DNA of 8,703 nucleotides. Source: Candidatus Krumholzibacteriia bacterium (GTDB lineage: Bacteria; Krumholzibacteriota; Krumholzibacteria; WVZY01; JAKEHA01). The position numbers were made by a program, and so were the translations under genes. Location: positions 1 through 8,703 of the forward strand of contig JAOTVO010000098.1 in assembly GCA_029863355.1 (NCBI GenBank), written 5' to 3'. The notes below the pieces were generated by a model, which searched no databases, was not told where the DNA came from, and saw only the letters and a list, made by a program, of their open reading frames with translations. Positions within the stretch are counted from its first letter, which is position 1; the number at the start of each line of letters is the position of its first letter. Below are positions 1 through 7,293 of the stretch, piece after piece.

Positions 1-2
1 AT

Positions 3-917
3 TTCACGGCATTCATCGGCTACGAATGGACCTCCAATACGGATGGCAACAACCTGCACCGTGTCCTCATCTACCGCGACGCCGGCGACAAGGCTAGCGT
101 CATGGAACCCTATACGACGCTCAAGCCGCTCGGAAGTGACAACCCCCGCGACCTCTGGAAATGGATGCAGAACTACCAGGAAAAGACCGGTGGACGGGTG
201 CTTGCGATCGCCCACAACGGCAATCTGAGCAACGGCATCATGTTCCCACTCGTCGAGTCGTTCACCGGCAAGGGAGTGGACCGCACGTATGCCGAAACGC
301 GCGCCAGGTGGGAGCCGCTCTACGAGGCGACGCAGATCAAAGGGGACGGCGAGACGCACCCGTTCCTGTCGCCGAACGATGAGTTCGCCGACTACGAGAC
401 CTGGGACCAGGGCAATCTCGATCTGAGCGTCATGAAAGAAAACGAGATGTTGCAGTACGAGTACGCAAGGTCCGCGCTACAGCTGGGCCTGGAGCTCGAG
501 AAGAAGCTCGGCGTCAACCCCTACAAATTCGGCATGATCGGCTCGACCGACAGCCATACCGGTTTGGCCACCGCGGAGGAGGAGAACTTCTTTGGCAAGC
601 ACTCGGGGACGGAGCCGAGCAGGTCGCCGTCTGAGTTTCCGAATGCGAGGATGGGGCGGCGGCCGATGAATTTGTGGATTGCCATCGGCTTGGCGGCGCG
701 GTCGTTTACAAAGTCGAGCTCGGGCAATCGCACCAGAACCGGCACACCGTTCCGGACCTCGAACCCGGTTTTTATGCTGCTTCCGATCACCTGCTCGGGT
801 GGAACACCGTACACCATCTCCGCCCACACGCGCATGAAGTCGATGCCGCCGCCGGAAACGATGAACGTCTTGAAGCCATTGTCGCGCAGATACCCGAGCA
901 GCTCGAGCATCGGCTGA
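3..917 (+). CDS. DUF3604 family protein, 5' end outside window and 3' end disrupted
   Basis: The reading frame is open from base 3, so the start lies left of the window. The first 205 or so codons match the DUF3604 family, a PHP-like group of putative metal-dependent hydrolases with no settled substrate. Visible family blocks are FIGYEWTSNTDGNNLHRV at the left edge, AHNGNLSNG near base 212, TYAETRARWEPLYEATQIKG near 289, SPNDEFADYETWD near 370, and GMIGSTDSHTGLATAEE near 533. The His and Asp residues in AHNGN and STDSH are the likely metal ligands. Just after FFGKHSGTEPS (about base 620) the family match stops, and the remaining 99 or so codons are antisense to the HAD phosphatase gene and resemble nothing. 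Family members usually continue for roughly 200 more residues. The gene is therefore most likely truncated or a pseudogene; a chimeric assembly is the alternative. Local G+C is near 52%, well below most of the window. The family call is firm; function is unknown. Confidence 0.8.
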   Translation, partial: FTAFIGYEWTSNTDGNNLHRVLIYRDAGDKASVMEPYTTLKPLGSDNPRDLWKWMQNYQEKTGGRVLAIAHNGNLSNGIMFPLVESFTGKGVDRTYAETRARWEPLYEATQIKGDGETHPFLSPNDEFADYETWDQGNLDLSVMKENEMLQYEYARSALQLGLELEKKLGVNPYKFGMIGSTDSHTGLATAEEENFFGKHSGTEPSRSPSEFPNARMGRRPMNLWIAIGLAARSFTKSSSGNRTRTGTPFRTSNPVFMLLPITCSGGTPYTISAHTRMKSMPPPETMNVLKPLSRRYPSSSSIG

Positions 918-1426
918 AACACAAGGTCGGTGTATGGGCGCTTGAACCTCGGGTGCAGCGCCGTGGACAACCAGCCGCTGACAATCTGTCCGAACTGGGT
1001 GGTCGTCATATCCGCGTGGGAAACCATGATCAGCTGCATGAGTCCCGGAAGGCCTGATTTGTCGAGTGCAGCCATGTCGTTTTCCAAGACAGCCTTGAAC
1101 GGCTGTTCACTCTTCCACTCGGGATGATCTCCCGCCAGGGCCTTGATCCGGTCGATTGCGAACTGTCGCTGAAAGTACATTGGTTGCTCCGACCACAACG
1201 TCCCGTCGTTGTCAAAGACGGCAATCCTCTCTTCGGGCGGCACGAACGCAGCGTAGCCCTCGGCAGTAACGACGCGCACGAACTCCATGATCGAGGTTTT
1301 CACCGGTCCGTCGTTCCACGACGGCAGCGGGTCCTCGGCTGCGAGTGCCGGCATCGTTACGCCGTTGAATGCCAGGAGGAGTGTCAGCGCGACGGCGACC
1401 CTCGAAATCGATTTTCTCGAGGACAT
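521..1426 (-). CDS. Exported HAD-superfamily phosphatase, C-terminus disrupted
   Basis: This is a 301-residue HAD-type phosphohydrolase of the nonspecific acid phosphatase kind. An N-terminal signal peptide (basic MSSRK, hydrophobic core, Ala-rich end, likely cleavage after about residue 30) sends it to the periplasm. HAD motif I is FDNDGT (nucleophile D72, acid/base D74), motif II is the Ser of IVSGGG (S191), motif III a Lys near 246-252, and motif IV is FGNSDGD (262-268). The ATG has a GGAGG ribosome site 9-10 bases upstream. Family members usually carry about 60-80 more residues after GNSDGD. Here residues 270-301 are instead antisense to the DUF3604 gene, so the native C-terminus is gone while all four catalytic motifs remain. 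Some activity is conceivable but folding may be compromised. It follows gyrB on the same strand after 89 bases, with a GC-rich hairpin between, so it is probably transcribed separately. G+C is clearly lower than gyrB. Confidence 0.82.
   Translation of the reverse strand: MSSRKSISRVAVALTLLLAFNGVTMPALAAEDPLPSWNDGPVKTSIMEFVRVVTAEGYAAFVPPEERIAVFDNDGTLWSEQPMYFQRQFAIDRIKALAGDHPEWKSEQPFKAVLENDMAALDKSGLPGLMQLIMVSHADMTTTQFGQIVSGWLSTALHPRFKRPYTDLVFQPMLELLGYLRDNGFKTFIVSGGGIDFMRVWAEMVYGVPPEQVIGSSIKTGFEVRNGVPVLVRLPELDFVNDRAAKPMAIHKFIGRRPILAFGNSDGDLLGSVPECLPKKFSSSAVAKPVWLSVEPIMPNL
611..625. other. Junction where two convergent genes both lose their 3' ends
   Basis: Reading rightward, DUF3604 homology ends with the codons for FFGKHSGTEPS. 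Reading leftward, HAD homology ends with FGNSDGDL. The two endpoints fall within about 15 bases of each other, so hardly any sequence separates two genes that each lack a C-terminal part. A single deletion across a tail-to-tail gene pair, or an assembly join, would create exactly this arrangement. I see no insertion sequence, terminal repeat or target duplication here. The breakpoint is placed from remembered family patterns, not an alignment. Confidence 0.6.
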
Positions 1427-1467
1427 TCTTCGATACCTCCGTGTTAGGCGAAGTCTGCCGGCGGAGC

Positions 1468-1486
1468 CGAGGCGCGCGGCGCCTCG
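1468..1486. terminator. GC-rich hairpin between gyrB and the HAD phosphatase gene
   Basis: CGAGGCGC and GCGCCTCG form a perfect 8-bp stem around a 3-base GCG loop, in the 89-base gap after gyrB and before the ribosome site of the HAD gene. A second weaker stem (GTCCGC/GCGGAC, 1497-1502 with 1511-1516) touches the gyrB stop codon. Neither has a U-tract on either strand, so intrinsic termination is possible but weakly supported. Confidence 0.35.
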
Positions 1487-1515
1487 TGTGGAATGCGTCC
1501 GCTAGCCATTGCGGA

Positions 1516-3483
<1,968 letters not shown>

Positions 3484-3789
3484 TCAGGCGCTGTCCTTGG
3501 CTGTAAACCGGATTCGCTTCAGATCGGCCCCTGGCGCGCGCGCGCGGAGTCTCTCGACGAGCTCCTTCTCCATGAAGTGCAACTCCTGCATCCACGCGCC
3601 GTGCGTCACGCGCACGTAGAGAACCCCGCGGTCGATGCGCAGCGCACGGGTGCGCTCCGCCAACTGCGGGCCCACGACGTCGGGCCACAGGCCGAGAATG
3701 TGCTGGTCCTTGAATCTCTGCTCGAGTCCGAGCCGTCTGAGAACGGCGGGAAGGACGTCCCCCACCCTGGCGAATTTCCGGCCTGCCAC
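3484..3789 (-). CDS. dciA: DciA / DUF721 replicative-helicase loading factor
   Basis: This 101-residue protein matches DUF721 (DciA), the widespread bacterial factor that helps load DnaB helicase at the origin where DnaC or DnaI loaders are absent. Supporting features are the N-terminal RVGDVLPAVLRRLGL helix, then LGLWPDVVG (W35, G40), LAERTRALRIDRGVLYVRV, and WMQEL (W66) near the C-terminus. The length is at the short end of the family, which normally consists of this domain alone or with a variable tail. The start is GTG with no good Shine-Dalgarno sequence; a TATTAT box ends only 6 bases upstream of it, so a leaderless message is possible. A second in-frame GTG at codon 9 would cut into the conserved block and is less likely. 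It lies 21 bases upstream of gyrB on the same strand, the conserved family neighbourhood, although recF, dnaN and dnaA are not next to it. Confidence 0.88.
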   Translation of the reverse strand: MAGRKFARVGDVLPAVLRRLGLEQRFKDQHILGLWPDVVGPQLAERTRALRIDRGVLYVRVTHGAWMQELHFMEKELVERLRARAPGADLKRIRFTAKDSA

Positions 3790-3795
3790 CTCAGA

Positions 3796-3824
3796 ATAAT
3801 AGCGCTTTCCCGCGCATCAATAAA
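3796..3824 (-). promoter_or_regulatory. Candidate promoter for dciA-gyrB
   Basis: On the minus strand TATTAT (3801-3796) matches the -10 consensus at 5 of 6 positions, and TTTATT (3824-3819) is a weak -35 at an ideal 17-base spacing. It sits in the 101-base gap between the NYN gene and dciA, which is AT-richer than its surroundings. The predicted start point would be at or within a base or two of the dciA GTG codon. Confidence 0.42.
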
Positions 3825-3890
3825 CTGCTTTTTCGGCTCGGCCGTGGATGCAAAGTGCTGTCTATCAACAGGTTGCGGTGGTCGGCGGGG

Positions 3891-4727
3891 TCATTCCTCG
3901 AAGAACACGTCCTTGATGATGTAGCCGCCCGATTTGTCGTCGAGATGGATCTCGAGCAGGCCGCGCGACTGCGCCTCCTCCAGCACACGGCTGAAGGTCC
4001 GGAAGCCGTAGTACGACTCGTTGAATCCCGGTTGGCGGCGCTTGATGGCCTGTTTGACCATCGAGCCCCAGATGATCTCCTCCTCGCCGCGCTCCTCCAT
4101 GAGCGCCTCCACGGTGTCGATGACGAGGTCCATCGCGCGCTGTACACGGTCGTCGTCCTTCTCTTCTTTCACGCCGGGGGCGGCCTTGCCGCCCTTGGGC
4201 GCCGCCTTGCGCCGCGGGCGCTTCTTGCGCTGGCGCTGCTCGACTTCCTCGCGGCGCACTAGATCGTCGTAGAAGATGAACTCGTCGCAGTTGGCGATGA
4301 GCAGATCGGACGTGGAGTTCTTCACGCCCACGCCGATCACGACCTTGTTGTTCTCGCGGAGCTTGCTCACCAGGGGCGAGAAGTCCGAGTCGCCGCTCAC
4401 GACCACGAAGGTATCGACGTGCTCCTTGGTGTAGCAAAGATCCAACGCATCCACGACGAGCCTCACGTCCGCCGAGTTCTTGCCCGAGAGGCGTACGTGC
4501 GGAATCTCGATGAGCTCGAAGGAAGCCTCGTGCATCGTCTTCTTGTATTCTTTGTAGCGGTCCCAGTCGCAGTAGGCCTTCTTGACGACGATCGCCCCCT
4601 TGAGGAGCAGGCGCTCGATCACCTTTCTGATGTCGAAGCCGGCGTACTTGGCCTCTTTGGCGCCGATCGCGATGTTCTCGAAGTCGCAGAACATCGCCAG
4701 GTTCTTGGTCTCGGTGGGTGCTGCCAC
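3891..4727 (-). CDS. NYN (LabA/DUF88) domain protein with C-terminal OST-HTH/LOTUS domain
   Basis: This 278-residue protein joins two domains. Residues about 8-160 form an NYN domain, a PIN-like fold of presumed metal-dependent RNases. Its acidic residues are visible in MFCDFEN (D15, N18), NSADVRLVVDAL (D87) and VVSGDSDFSPL (D113, D115). Residues about 195-276 resemble an OST-HTH/LOTUS winged-helix RNA-binding domain, including GSMVKQAIKRRQPGFNES, YYGFRTFSRVLEEA and GGYIIKD. A basic Lys/Arg-rich linker (about 165-186) lies between them and could also contact nucleic acid. A cytoplasmic RNA-processing or RNA-turnover role is inferred; the substrate is unknown. I chose the GTG at 4727 because AAAGGA stands 5-7 bases upstream and the conserved domain begins soon after. 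An upstream ATG at 4850 would add 41 Arg/Gly/Pro-rich residues unlike the family. It precedes dciA-gyrB on the same strand, but a separate promoter before dciA suggests it is not strictly co-transcribed. Confidence 0.87.
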   Translation of the reverse strand: MAAPTETKNLAMFCDFENIAIGAKEAKYAGFDIRKVIERLLLKGAIVVKKAYCDWDRYKEYKKTMHEASFELIEIPHVRLSGKNSADVRLVVDALDLCYTKEHVDTFVVVSGDSDFSPLVSKLRENNKVVIGVGVKNSTSDLLIANCDEFIFYDDLVRREEVEQRQRKKRPRRKAAPKGGKAAPGVKEEKDDDRVQRAMDLVIDTVEALMEERGEEEIIWGSMVKQAIKRRQPGFNESYYGFRTFSRVLEEAQSRGLLEIHLDDKSGGYIIKDVFFEE

Positions 4728-4848
4728 GGTTTCCTTTCTCCAGTATCCCGCCCCCGCCCGCCGCGGGGGGCTCGGGCCGGGTACGGCCCAGTATGCCCCC
4801 GGGCCGCCCGCTCCGCCACCCCGATCTCGCCGCCGGGGGCGCCCCGCC
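4728..4848 (-). other. Very GC-rich untranslated leader of the NYN gene
   Basis: About 120 bases of almost pure G/C separate the putative -10 element from the NYN ribosome site. They contain GGGCCG/CGGCCC (4774-4779 with 4784-4789, 4-base loop) and possible long-range pairing of a C-rich run near 4750-4757 with a G-rich run near 4834-4841. The same-strand frame through it encodes only a low-complexity Arg/Gly/Pro stretch, so I treat it as noncoding. Its structure could influence translation, but no known riboswitch is recognised. Confidence 0.35.
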
Positions 4849-4857
4849 ATTCTAGCA
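4849..4857 (-). promoter_or_regulatory. Extended -10 promoter element for the NYN gene
   Basis: TGCTAGAAT on the minus strand is an extended -10 (TGn plus TAGAAT, 5 of 6 to consensus). No good -35 stands 16-18 bases upstream, as is common for extended -10 promoters. It implies a GC-rich leader of about 115 bases before the GTG at 4727. The same 11 bases, TGCTAGAATGG, recur upstream of tag. Confidence 0.38.
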
Positions 4858-4921
4858 CAAGGGCGCCGAGGTTTTTCCTTGCCCCATTCCGCCCCTTGTG
4901 GTTAGACAGTGCAAGGCCGGC

Positions 4922-4944
4922 GTCGGCGAAGGGGTTTCGCCGGC
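4922..4944 (+). promoter_or_regulatory. Hairpin in the leader of the beta-barrel gene
   Basis: CGGCGAA (4924-4930) and TTCGCCG (4936-4942) form a perfect 7-bp stem with a 5-base loop, extendable by a T-G and a G-C pair to 4922-4944. An overlapping alternative is GGCCGGCG/CGCCGGCC (4915-4922 with 4938-4945). It ends about 14 bases before the GAGGAGG ribosome site of the next gene, so it could stabilise or control that message. No U-tract follows, so it is not a standard terminator. Confidence 0.4.
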
Positions 4945-4975
4945 CGGACGAGCAACACGAGGAGGCGTATCGACC

Positions 4976-5545
4976 ATGAAGAAATGGCTGACAACCGTTC
5001 TGACGATGATGATCTGTGCGACCCTGGCCACGGCGGCGCTGGCCGAGGCCGATCTCGGGTTCAAGGGCATCGGGGGCGGCATCGGGATCGCCGACCCCGA
5101 GGACCTCGGCGCCGCCTTCAACCTCTCCGTGATGGCCAATTTCGGGACCTTTGCGCCACACGTCGCCTTCGACGCGGTGTTCGACTTCTGGTCGAAGTCC
5201 GAAAACTTCCTGACCTACGAGTACAGCGTGAAGGACTTTGCCTTCGCCGGGCGCGTCACCTACCGGTTCGACATCACGAGCAACCCCAAGATCAAGCCCT
5301 TCGCCGGCGGCGGCCTGGGCATCCACTTCGTCAAGACCAGCGCCCCGTCTTTCAGCATACCGGGCATTGGGGTCGCGGGTGGTGGCAGCGACACCAAGGT
5401 CAAGATCGGCTTGGACCTCGGCGGCGGCAGCAACTTCACCGTCGGCGAGAGGCTCGACATCGTCGCCGAGCTGTGGTTCCGCATCGTGAGCGACGTCAAC
5501 CAGATCATGCTCAAGGGCGGCATCATCTACTGGCTGGGAGAGTAG
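4976..5545 (+). CDS. Small outer-membrane beta-barrel protein
   Basis: This 189-residue protein begins with a clear Sec signal peptide (MKK, hydrophobic core, likely cleavage after ALA at residue 23). The mature part of about 166 residues alternates polar and hydrophobic residues in short stretches rich in Gly and aromatics, such as FNLSVMANFG, AFAGRVTYRF, IKPFAGGGLGIHF, VKIGLDLGGGSNF, DIVAELWFRI and IMLKGGIIYW. That pattern fits an 8-stranded barrel of the OmpW/OmpX/OmpA-like kind, placed in the outer membrane. A Gly-rich segment (about 120-140) is probably an extracellular loop. The protein ends in LGE rather than the common terminal Phe. The ATG at 4976 was chosen over an upstream in-frame start at 4898 because GAGGAGG lies 10 bases ahead and the signal peptide starts there. 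It is a single gene, divergent from the NYN gene and convergent with the phosphatase operon. The exact role (porin, adhesin or structural) cannot be told. Confidence 0.82.
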   Translation: MKKWLTTVLTMMICATLATAALAEADLGFKGIGGGIGIADPEDLGAAFNLSVMANFGTFAPHVAFDAVFDFWSKSENFLTYEYSVKDFAFAGRVTYRFDITSNPKIKPFAGGGLGIHFVKTSAPSFSIPGIGVAGGGSDTKVKIGLDLGGGSNFTVGERLDIVAELWFRIVSDVNQIMLKGGIIYWLGE

Positions 5546-5572
5546 ACGACCCGTTTCCCGCTAGAGCCCGAC

Positions 5573-5605
5573 GCGAACGCCCTGGCCGCCGGCCGGGGCG
5601 TTCGT
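5573..5605. terminator. Hairpin terminator shared by convergent genes
   Basis: GAACGCCC (5575-5582) pairs perfectly with GGGCGTTC (5596-5603). Inside it a T-G wobble and GGCC/GGCC continue the stem to a 3-base loop, and outside it C-G and G-T pairs extend it, giving roughly 15 pairs. It lies in the 63-base gap between the stop codons of the beta-barrel gene (+) and the HAD-IA gene (-), the expected place for a bidirectional terminator. Only short pyrimidine runs (TCTCTC on +) follow the stem. Confidence 0.6.
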
Positions 5606-5608
5606 CTC

Positions 5609-6199
5609 TCAGCGCAGCAGCGCCGTCAGCTCGGCCAGGCTGCCCACGGCCACCTCGGCGCGGGGCGCCCACTCCCCCCGGCCCGTCACGTCGAGCAGGA
5701 CGGTGGTCACGCCCGCCTCTCGTCCCGCCACCATGTCGAAGAGAAAATCGCCCACCATGACGGCCCGCTCGGGGAGTACCTTCCACGCCGCGAGCAGCGC
5801 GCGGATGCCGTCGGCGCTGGGCTTGGGCGGGCATGCCTCGCGGCCGAGGATGTAGCCGGCATCGAAGTACGCGGTCAGGGCGCAGGCGTCGAGCGTGCGC
5901 AGCGCGGTGGCTTTGCGGTTGCGCGTGAGGATACCGAGCACCGCGCCGCGCGCGTGCAGCGCGTCGAGCAGCTCGTGCGCGCCGGGCTGCGGCTCGGCGC
6001 GCAGCGCCACCTCCAGCTCGATCTCTTCGAGGCGCGCGCGCTTGGGCTCGGCGTCGTCGGGCGCCAGCCGGGCCAGCTGCTCGAGGATGGGGATGCGTGG
6101 CTCGAGGGCGAGCTCGCGGCGGATGGCGTCGAAATCGTGGGCGGCGACGGTGAGCGTGCCGTCGAGGTCGAAGATCCAGTGCGTGCGGTCCCGGAGCAT
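5609..6199 (-). CDS. HAD-IA family hydrolase (phosphatase)
   Basis: This 196-residue cytoplasmic protein is a HAD subfamily IA hydrolase, related in layout to phosphoglycolate phosphatase and similar small-molecule phosphatases. Motif I is WIFDLDGTL (nucleophile D11, acid/base D13), motif II is LGILTRN (T92), motif III contains K126 in CPPKPSADG, and motif IV is VMVGDFLFDMVAGREAG (D151, D155). A helical cap of about 60 residues lies between motifs I and II, as in IA members. The length is slightly short but complete. The ATG lies 2 bases after the aminotransferase stop (TAGCCATG), so it is the last gene of the tag operon and probably translationally coupled; its own ribosome site is weak. The arrangement suggests it dephosphorylates a metabolite made or used by the aminotransferase, but that is inference and the substrate is unknown. 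Confidence 0.88.
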   Translation of the reverse strand: MLRDRTHWIFDLDGTLTVAAHDFDAIRRELALEPRIPILEQLARLAPDDAEPKRARLEEIELEVALRAEPQPGAHELLDALHARGAVLGILTRNRKATALRTLDACALTAYFDAGYILGREACPPKPSADGIRALLAAWKVLPERAVMVGDFLFDMVAGREAGVTTVLLDVTGRGEWAPRAEVAVGSLAELTALLR

Positions 6200-6201
6200 G
6201 G

Positions 6202-7293
6202 CTACTGCTCTGCCAGGGCGCGCCCCACGCGCGTCAGCGCCTCCTCTAGCACGTCCGTCTCCAGACCCCAGCCGATACGGAAGCAGTCGCCGGCGCCGAA
6301 AAAGCGCCCGGGGGTGACGATCGTGTCGTGGCGCCCAACGAGCCGCTCGACGAGCGCGTCCACGCCGCCGCCGTCCAGGCGGATGAAACCGACCGTGCCC
6401 CCGGCGGGCGGCGTCCAGGAGAGACGTGGCTGCGCGCCCACGAAATCCTCCACGATGGCCCGGTGCGCGTCGAGCCGCGCGACCGTCGGCGCCAGCAGCG
6501 CGTCCGCGTGCGCGAGGGCCACGGCAGCCAGCCGCTCGGCGGGGTGCGACACCGCCGCGGCGAAGAGGTCGTGCAGGCGGCGCATACGCTCGGCCAGCGC
6601 CGGTTCGGCGATGATCCAGCCCACGCGCAGGCGGTCGAGGCCGTACGCCTTGGTGAGGCTGCGGGTGGTTACGAAGCGCTCCGAGCGCCGCGCTGCGGTG
6701 CGCGCCCCGCGCGCGTACAGAAACTCCAGGTACACCTCGTCGACGAGCACGCGGCAGTCGTTCGCGGTCGCGAGTGCTTCCAGGCCGGAGAGGGCCGCAT
6801 CGTCTAGACGCGCACCACTCGGATTGTGCAGGTCGGAGAGGACGATCAGCCGCGTGCGCGGCGTGACGGCGCGGCGAATGGCGCCGAGGTCCGGCGCGAA
6901 GCCGGCCGTCGCCGGCCGCGCGAACGGTATCACGCGCGCGCCGAGGTAGCGGGGAACGGCCGCCAGGGGGTCGTACACCGGGTGCTCGACGAGTGCATCG
7001 TCGTCTGGATCGAGGAGCGCGGCGCAGGTCAGGTGATTGGCCATTGAGGTCCCGTGTACCACCACCACCCGCTCCGCCTCCACCCCGTACCGCCCCGCGA
7101 TCCGCTCGACGAGCGGCGGCCAGCCCTCTTCGTGGCGGTCCTGCGCCAGCACATAATCGAGCGACGGCACCAGCGGCGCGAGATCGACCGACGGCACGCC
7201 GCTGCGCGCCAGGTCGTAGCGCACGGCCGGGCGCTGCTTGGCCCAGGTGATGTAGTCGCTGCAGCGCGTCCGGGAGAGGGACTCGATCGTCAC
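6202..7293 (-). CDS. PLP-dependent aminotransferase, class I/II
   Basis: This 363-residue fold-type I aminotransferase uses pyridoxal phosphate to move amino groups between an amino acid and a keto acid in the cytoplasm. Visible landmarks are GTSMANHL (81-88, phosphate-binding turn), HNPSG (156-160, N157), DEVYLEF (D185 and Y188 contact the cofactor), SLTKAYGL (Schiff-base K215), RVGW (R223) and FRIGWG (R339, substrate carboxylate). The N-terminal SDYITWAKQRP is typical of a broad uncharacterised subgroup annotated simply as 'pyridoxal phosphate-dependent aminotransferase'. The substrate cannot be told from this. I chose the GTG at 7293 because it overlaps the tag stop in a GTGA, a 4-base coupling, and gives a family-like N-terminus; an ATG at 7326 would add 11 residues inside tag. 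It is followed 2 bases later by the HAD-IA phosphatase, which suggests a joint pathway. Confidence 0.92.
   Translation of the reverse strand: MTIESLSRTRCSDYITWAKQRPAVRYDLARSGVPSVDLAPLVPSLDYVLAQDRHEEGWPPLVERIAGRYGVEAERVVVVHGTSMANHLTCAALLDPDDDALVEHPVYDPLAAVPRYLGARVIPFARPATAGFAPDLGAIRRAVTPRTRLIVLSDLHNPSGARLDDAALSGLEALATANDCRVLVDEVYLEFLYARGARTAARRSERFVTTRSLTKAYGLDRLRVGWIIAEPALAERMRRLHDLFAAAVSHPAERLAAVALAHADALLAPTVARLDAHRAIVEDFVGAQPRLSWTPPAGGTVGFIRLDGGGVDALVERLVGRHDTIVTPGRFFGAGDCFRIGWGLETDVLEEALTRVGRALAEQ

Noticed and set aside
4728..4850. N-terminal extension of the NYN protein to the ATG at 4850
   Set aside because: It adds 41 Arg/Gly/Pro-rich residues, lacks a ribosome site and overlaps a likely -10 element. 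The GTG at 4727 has a good AAAGGA.
4879..4907. TTGCCC / TTAGAC as a + strand promoter for the beta-barrel gene
   Set aside because: The spacing is 17 bases, but the -10 half matches the consensus at only two positions, too weak to report as a feature.
4898..4975. Earlier in-frame start of the beta-barrel gene at 4898
   Set aside because: It would put 26 residues before the signal peptide and read through the leader hairpin. The ATG at 4976 has GAGGAGG at proper spacing and begins a normal signal peptide.
5954..6949. Open frame on + (331 codons) opposite the aminotransferase and HAD gene
   Set aside because: It has a Ser/Arg/Ala-rich composition and no motif or ribosome site, and it is antisense to two clear enzymes.
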